Source of the DNA: Candidatus Woesearchaeota archaeon
Lineage (GTDB): Archaea; Nanobdellota; Nanobdellia; Woesearchaeales; UBA525
DNA length: 6,767 bases
Direction of reading: 5' to 3'
Assembly: GCA_023252315.1 (NCBI GenBank)
Contig: JAJPEB010000072.1
Location: 1-6,767, forward strand
Part shown: positions 5,331 through 6,767 of the stretch, in pieces
Position numbering within the stretch: position 1 is the stretch's first letter
How the letters are laid out: the number at the start of each line of letters is the position of its first letter
Notes under the pieces: model-generated
Databases searched by the model: none
What the model was told of the DNA's origin: nothing
The model's input: only the letters and a program-made list of their open reading frames with translations
Position numbers and translations under genes: made by a program

Positions 5331-5578
5331 CGGTACGCGCACGCCGCGCAATGCCCCGCGATCCGGCATCGCCCCAGGTCCGCCTGCGCGCAGCACGTAC
5401 TCGGCGTGCGCTCGCCGACGATGAACTCCGCGCCCGTGAACGACGCGCACCAGCAGTCGGCGTCCGACGCGCACGCGGTCTGCGGGCCCGTGTCCGTCAT
5501 GTTCTCGACCGGGCGAGGCTGCGCGCACGCGGCGAGCGAGAGGAGGAGGGCGATGGCCGCGAGCGTCGCGATGCGCAT
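5327..5578 (-). CDS. Small cysteine-rich lipoprotein, family not recognised
   Basis: The 83-residue product starts with a short signal peptide (one Arg, then a hydrophobic stretch to residue 17) and a lipobox LAAC, predicting lipid attachment at Cys18 and anchoring outside the cell membrane. The mature part has eight more cysteines: Cys36, 42, 44, 62, 63, 71, 77 and 80. This suggests four disulfide bonds or a metal site in a compact extracellular domain. I do not recognise the family. Support for a real gene comes from the coherent signal peptide, a TATA box 28 bases upstream of the ATG, and a stop codon that shares CTAG with the convergent hydrolase gene. It follows the second reductase on the same strand but has its own promoter. 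With so many cysteines, a role in redox, metal or surface binding is possible but unproven. Confidence 0.7.
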   Translation of the reverse strand: MRIATLAAIALLLSLAACAQPRPVENMTDTGPQTACASDADCWCASFTGAEFIVGERTPSTCCAQADLGRCRIAGHCAACAYR

Positions 5579-5600
5579 GGGGCTTTCCGGGACGCGGGGT

Positions 5601-5607
5601 TCTTATG
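5601..5607 (-). promoter_or_regulatory. Promoter of the lipoprotein gene
   Basis: On the minus strand this reads CATAAGA, preceded by CAACC. The ATAAGA core begins 28 bases before the A of the ATG at 5578. The sequence from 5600 to 5612 differs at one position from 206-218, where the same promoter appears without a gene downstream. Confidence 0.55.
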
Positions 5608-5634
5608 GGTTGCGGAGGCGCAGCGGCTGCTTGT

Positions 5635-5683
5635 CGGATTTTCCTGGCGGTCGCGTGGCGCCCAGAGAGGTGCAGGAAATCCG
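5635..5683. repeat. Intergenic element, copy B (downstream of second reductase)
   Basis: CGGATTTTCCTG (5635-5646) pairs with CAGGAAATCCG (5673-5683), an 11-bp stem with one bulged base around a 26-base loop. The loop opens with the 13-mer GCGGTCGCGTGGC shared with copy A at 325-337 and ends near the shared AGGTGCA. An imperfect palindrome GCAGCGGCTGC (5620-5630) precedes it, recalling GCAGCGCTGC in copy A. The element sits between the stop of the second reductase (5723) and the lipoprotein promoter. Confidence 0.55.
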
Positions 5684-5685
5684 GG

Positions 5686-5719
5686 AGAAAGGACGAGGAA
5701 AAGAAAAGGGAAAAGGACG
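5686..5719 (-). terminator. Pyrimidine-rich terminator of the second reductase gene
   Basis: Just past the stop codon at 5723 the minus strand carries a tract dominated by T and C with repeated TTTT runs (such as CCTTTTCCCTTTTCTTTTCC). Archaeal RNA polymerase terminates at such T-rich tracts without needing a hairpin. The corresponding place after the first reductase (about 381-400) is pyrimidine-rich but has few T-runs, so it is a weaker candidate. Confidence 0.6.
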
Positions 5720-5722
5720 ATC

Positions 5723-6767
5723 TCAGCGCTTCGCCGTCGGGTCGATCTCGCACGCCTCGCCGTCGCAGAACTTCTCCGTGACCTCGTGCGTGTCGCCGTT
5801 GAAGTTGATCTTGTGCATCGGCGTGACCTTCGCAACCATCTCCTCGTACTGCTGCTTCGTCACGGGGATGTACGGCGCCTGCTCGTAGCCGTGCTCGCGC
5901 TTGGGCAGGAAGCTCACGCCCTTGAGGCGCGCCTCGTACAGCTCGAGCGCGTAGCGGATCTCCTTCGCCTCCCTCGGCGAGAACGAGATCGTGACGCTCA
6001 CCTGGTTGTCCGCCCAGAACTGCTGGATCTGCGCCGCGTTCTCGAGCTGCTCCCACATGCTGACCTCGTCCGCGCTGCGCTCGAAGTACTCCTCCTTCAC
6101 GGGGAACGAGACGACCCACGTCGTGTGGGTGTACTTGTCCTTCTCGACGGGGTAGTTCTCCTTGCGCAGGATGTCGAGCAGCGGGCTGCCCTCGGCGATG
6201 CGCACGTTGCGGATGTAGTACTGCGAGAGCGGGTAGTGGATGCCGGGCGTCACGCCGCAGAGCAGCGAGACGGTGCCGCTCGGCTTCACGCTCGTCATCT
6301 TGACGGAGCGCGGCACGCCGAACCACTCGGAGTAGACCGCGTCCCAGCGCCGCAGGCGCTCGTAGCCCTTCGACGCCGTCGAGATCATCGTGCGCCTGCC
6401 GAACTTGCCGAATGCCTGCACGATGCCGCTCATGCTGCAGCCGATCCTGCGGTTGCGCGTGATGACGCCGTTCGTGCGCGGGTTGTGCGTCATGACGAGC
6501 GTGACGGTCTTCGCGTAGAGGTACGCGTACTTGAGCGTCTCGATCCACTCCTCGGCGGAGTCGTGGTTGCTCGGGTACGTCTCGACGAGGCAGCACAGCT
6601 CGTACGGCTCGAGCGTCTGCTCGAGGCACGGGTTGCCGCCGCGCGCGCGCGCGTCCCTGTCGTCGGGCGCGTCGCCCATGCGCGAGAAGCGCTGCGCGTT
6701 CTCGAGCCACTCGTAGCCGGGCTCGCCGTTGCGCGCCGTGCGCTCGGCGACGTTCGCGTAGTCCATG
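5723..6767 (-). CDS. nrdJ: Adenosylcobalamin-dependent ribonucleoside-triphosphate reductase, C-terminal part
   Basis: This is the C-terminal half of a second class II reductase, of the monomeric type known from Lactobacillus leichmannii, which reduces ribonucleoside triphosphates. The frame stays open to the window edge; the Met at 6766 is internal. The 347 visible residues carry RNGEPG, the radical motif NPCLEQTLEPYELCC (Cys47 and Glu49 in window numbering, second redox Cys58), KPSGTVSLLCGVTPGIHYP, WADNQVSVT, and LKGVSFLP before a HGYEQAPY segment. The end, FCDGEACEI, has Cys334 and Cys339 in the C-x4-C arrangement of the arm that re-reduces the active site. By comparison with the 739-residue Lactobacillus enzyme, about 360 residues are missing beyond the window. 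A T-rich terminator follows the stop. Unlike the first reductase, the visible catalytic residues and the arm are all standard. Confidence 0.96.
   Translation of the reverse strand, partial: MDYANVAERTARNGEPGYEWLENAQRFSRMGDAPDDRDARARGGNPCLEQTLEPYELCCLVETYPSNHDSAEEWIETLKYAYLYAKTVTLVMTHNPRTNGVITRNRRIGCSMSGIVQAFGKFGRRTMISTASKGYERLRRWDAVYSEWFGVPRSVKMTSVKPSGTVSLLCGVTPGIHYPLSQYYIRNVRIAEGSPLLDILRKENYPVEKDKYTHTTWVVSFPVKEEYFERSADEVSMWEQLENAAQIQQFWADNQVSVTISFSPREAKEIRYALELYEARLKGVSFLPKREHGYEQAPYIPVTKQQYEEMVAKVTPMHKINFNGDTHEVTEKFCDGEACEIDPTAKR

Noticed and set aside
6636..6654. CG-dinucleotide run before the radical motif of the second reductase
   Set aside because: It encodes an Ala/Arg/Gly linker in frame and is expected from codon preference in a G+C-rich gene; no sign of frameshift.
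4362..6710. Minus-strand frame of 782 codons spanning the hydrolase, lipoprotein and second reductase
   Set aside because: It runs in the wrong frame through the reductase and antisense to the hydrolase, and crosses the terminator-like tract. The length is an artefact of high G+C.
1..6767. CRISPR arrays, tRNA or rRNA genes, insertion sequences
   Set aside because: No regularly spaced repeats, no T-arm or cloverleaf signals, no rRNA-like segments and no transposase motifs were seen.

Overview
This is a G+C-rich window that looks archaeal. The genes with visible starts have an AT-rich TATA-like box about 26-31 bases upstream of their ATG and no Shine-Dalgarno sequence, which is the pattern of leaderless archaeal transcription. 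One gene encodes a protein of the isopentenyl phosphate kinase family, typical of the archaeal mevalonate pathway. Two genes encode different adenosylcobalamin-dependent (class II) ribonucleotide reductases. No marker fixes the lineage. The short, mostly single-gene units would suit a DPANN or other uncultivated archaeon, but that is a guess.

Layout from left to right. 1-403: no convincing protein gene; it holds a cluster of hairpins and palindromes, an orphan minus-strand promoter, and a possible small RNA. 404-2428 (-): class II ribonucleotide reductase with an N-terminal ATP-cone, lacking the usual C-terminal cysteine arm. 2551-3501 (+): calcineurin-like metallophosphoesterase. 3498-4316 (-): isopentenyl phosphate kinase-like protein with altered ATP-binding lysines. 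4506-5330 (+): HAD-family hydrolase with an unusual DxN motif. 5327-5578 (-): small cysteine-rich lipoprotein. 5723 to the window edge (-): C-terminal half of a second class II reductase, of the monomeric ribonucleoside-triphosphate reductase type, with its C-terminal cysteine pair intact.

The genes alternate in direction. Divergent pairs share short promoter regions. Both convergent pairs end in a 4-base overlap made of the palindrome CTAG, which serves as the stop codon on both strands. The two reductases supply deoxynucleotides and imply dependence on cobalamin. The kinase suggests isoprenoid lipid synthesis. The phosphoesterase and HAD protein have no assignable substrate. The genes do not form an obvious single pathway or operon.

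The main unexplained signal is an intergenic element found downstream of both reductase genes (about 206-350 and 5600-5683). The copies share blocks in the same order, including an exact 13-mer, and share the promoter of the next transcription unit. Key catalytic residues also look altered in several of the enzymes.
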